64,000 nt of DNA from assembly GCF_000002865.3 (NCBI RefSeq), contig NW_001865051.1, forward strand, positions 56,300-120,299, written 5' to 3'. Below, piece by piece: positions 62,918 through 64,000 of this stretch; the first letter of the stretch is position 1, and each line of letters starts with the position of its first letter. The position numbers and the translations under genes were made by a program. The notes under the pieces were generated by a model. That model was not told the origin of the DNA. It did not search any database and saw only the letters and a program-made list of their open reading frames with translations. This DNA is from Monosiga brevicollis MX1. Lineage: Eukaryota > Opisthokonta > Choanoflagellata > Craspedida > Salpingoecidae.

Positions 62918-64000
62918 ATGAGCTCTCGCGCCGTGCTGGAGCACGGCGCTACAGTGCTGCTGGGGCTGTCCCTTCTCTTAGTCTTTCTCCGCCCCAGCCC
63001 GACCTACGTTGATGACGCGCCCATCAAGAAGACGGTGATCCACCATGCCAAGCTTCACGTCCCGGCGCCCGACGCCGCGGCTCCCCAGGTCAGCGCTGGC
63101 ACCCGCATAACGCGACACGCCGCGCCCGGTGATGCGAGCCAAACTGACCCGTGCTTCTTGATTGTGGTCAGCCCGCCCAAAAGCTGGCCTCAAACACCAA
63201 AACTCAGAATCTCAATCAGTACATGCGCCGTGGCGTCGAGGCTGGCTGGACCAAGGGTGATTTTGGTTCGAATCTTCCGCCATCTTCGCCTCCCTCCCCC
63301 CTTGGGACCCAAGCCAACTCGACTCACTTGAGTCGGCTTTTTTTTTTTTTTTTTTTTTGTTTGTTTTGTTTTTTGCTGCTGTTTGCAGCTATCGTCACCG
63401 CAGAGGATGTCGTCTCACAAAACAATGCCCGGGTCCTCGTGCAAGACCCCCTCGTGCTCGAGTTTGATGACTTTGTTACCCAGGCCGAAATCGACGCCCT
63501 TCTCGGTTTGTGCCTGCCCCAACCGCCTCGCAGGCTGCCCTCTCTAGCCGTCAGCCGCGCCGTCGCCACCACGAATGAGTTCTCATTTGACCACAACCAA
63601 ATCCTTGCAGTCTTGGCTGAGCCCTCTTTCGCCCAATCAACGGGGGGTCTGGAACGCTCCGTGACCTCGTACCGCACCAGCTCCACCGCTTGTATGAGGC
63701 CACTTGCGCAGAAACTGGCCCGATGCCCTGTTTTGGCTCGTAAACACATGTCATCTTGCGGCGTGCTCATCTGTGGCCCCTTCGCGGTCAACGTGCAGGG
63801 TTGATGGATGATGAGATGGCAGTCAATGCAACGGCCGCCACCATCGTGCGTCAGCTGGAGGAGCGCATTGGCAAGCTCGTGGGCCTGCCCGTCGTCAACC
63901 AAGAACACTTTCAAGTGCTGCGCTACAACAACAACCAGTATTACCGAGTTCACAACGATCTCATCGATGAACAGGTACCGCGGCTGACGCGCACTGGCCC
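62918..64000 (+). CDS. Prolyl 4-hydroxylase-like 2-oxoglutarate dioxygenase, 3' end beyond window
   Basis: ATG 62918 in a strong Kozak context (gccaccATGa) starts a signal-anchor (residues 9-28, ATVLLGLSLLLVFLRP), so the enzyme is probably an ER/Golgi type II membrane protein. Exons join to give VLVQDPLVLEFDDFVTQAEI near 63450, SVTSYRTSSTAW across an intron (near 63680/63800), IGKLVGLPVVNQEHFQVLRY near 63870 and YYRVHNDLIDEQ before a donor at 63975. The HND segment supplies the first His and the Asp of the HxD...H iron site. The second His, the 2-oxoglutarate lysine and the stop are beyond the window. The family hydroxylates proline in collagen-like or hydroxyproline-rich glycoproteins; the substrate here is unknown. 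Confidence 0.83.

Noticed and set aside
63255-63268. GGTTCGAATC, like a tRNA B box
   Set aside because: No A box at the right distance and no cloverleaf; it lies at the start of an intron in the prolyl hydroxylase gene.

Overview
The window looks like nuclear DNA of a choanoflagellate or a close relative of animals, with a Monosiga-like gene style (inference; no rRNA or organellar marker is present). It is GC-rich and gene-dense. Genes are cut into many short exons by GT-AG introns of roughly 60-300 bases. The content is animal-like: EB1, LAMTOR2, EFR3, LRRC58, a WDR47-like protein, an ATAD2-type AAA/bromodomain protein, a classical tyrosine phosphatase and an SH2-only adaptor. Simple repeats are abundant (TC, CA/GT, CTCCCAT, CACCGT and others), and two N gaps (10266-10582 and 62126-62175) sit inside such repeats. 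I see no transposon, viral remnant, CRISPR array or tRNA gene.

Layout. 0.8-5.3 kb: C4-methylsterol oxidase (+) facing a WDR47-like WD40 protein (-). 6.8-12 kb: LRRC58-like (+), a five-exon LAMTOR2 (-), then EB1 (+). 12.4-24.2 kb, mostly minus: a THUMP-domain methyltransferase, an orphan secreted protein, a small secreted protein on plus, an unrecognised protein made of three repeats, and a tail-anchored TPR protein like plant OEP61/TPR7. 24.6-36.3 kb: GNB1L/ASA1 (+), a SKI7-like protein (-), a class V aminotransferase fused to a TtcA-type PP-loop domain (+), and an SLC17 transporter (+). 36.7-44.8 kb: Jupiter/HN1 family (-) and ATAD2-like (-). 46.5-50.1 kb: FYVE-like plus class 3 lipase (+), then RPL12 (-), whose first intron carries two copies of a box C/D snoRNA. 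50.8-64 kb: tyrosine phosphatase with coiled coil (+), EFR3 (-), SH2 adaptor (+), and a prolyl 4-hydroxylase that runs off the right end (+).

Most neighbours are functionally unrelated, as expected in a eukaryote. The strongest leads are the desulfurase/TtcA fusion, which puts a sulfur donor and a tRNA thiolation domain in one chain, the duplicated intronic snoRNA with a 12-nt match to the most conserved part of 28S rRNA, the stand-alone SKI7-like protein, and the three-repeat protein. Gene spans run from start to stop codon and include introns. Splice sites were placed by eye from reading frame, GT-AG borders and remembered family sequences; no alignment was run.
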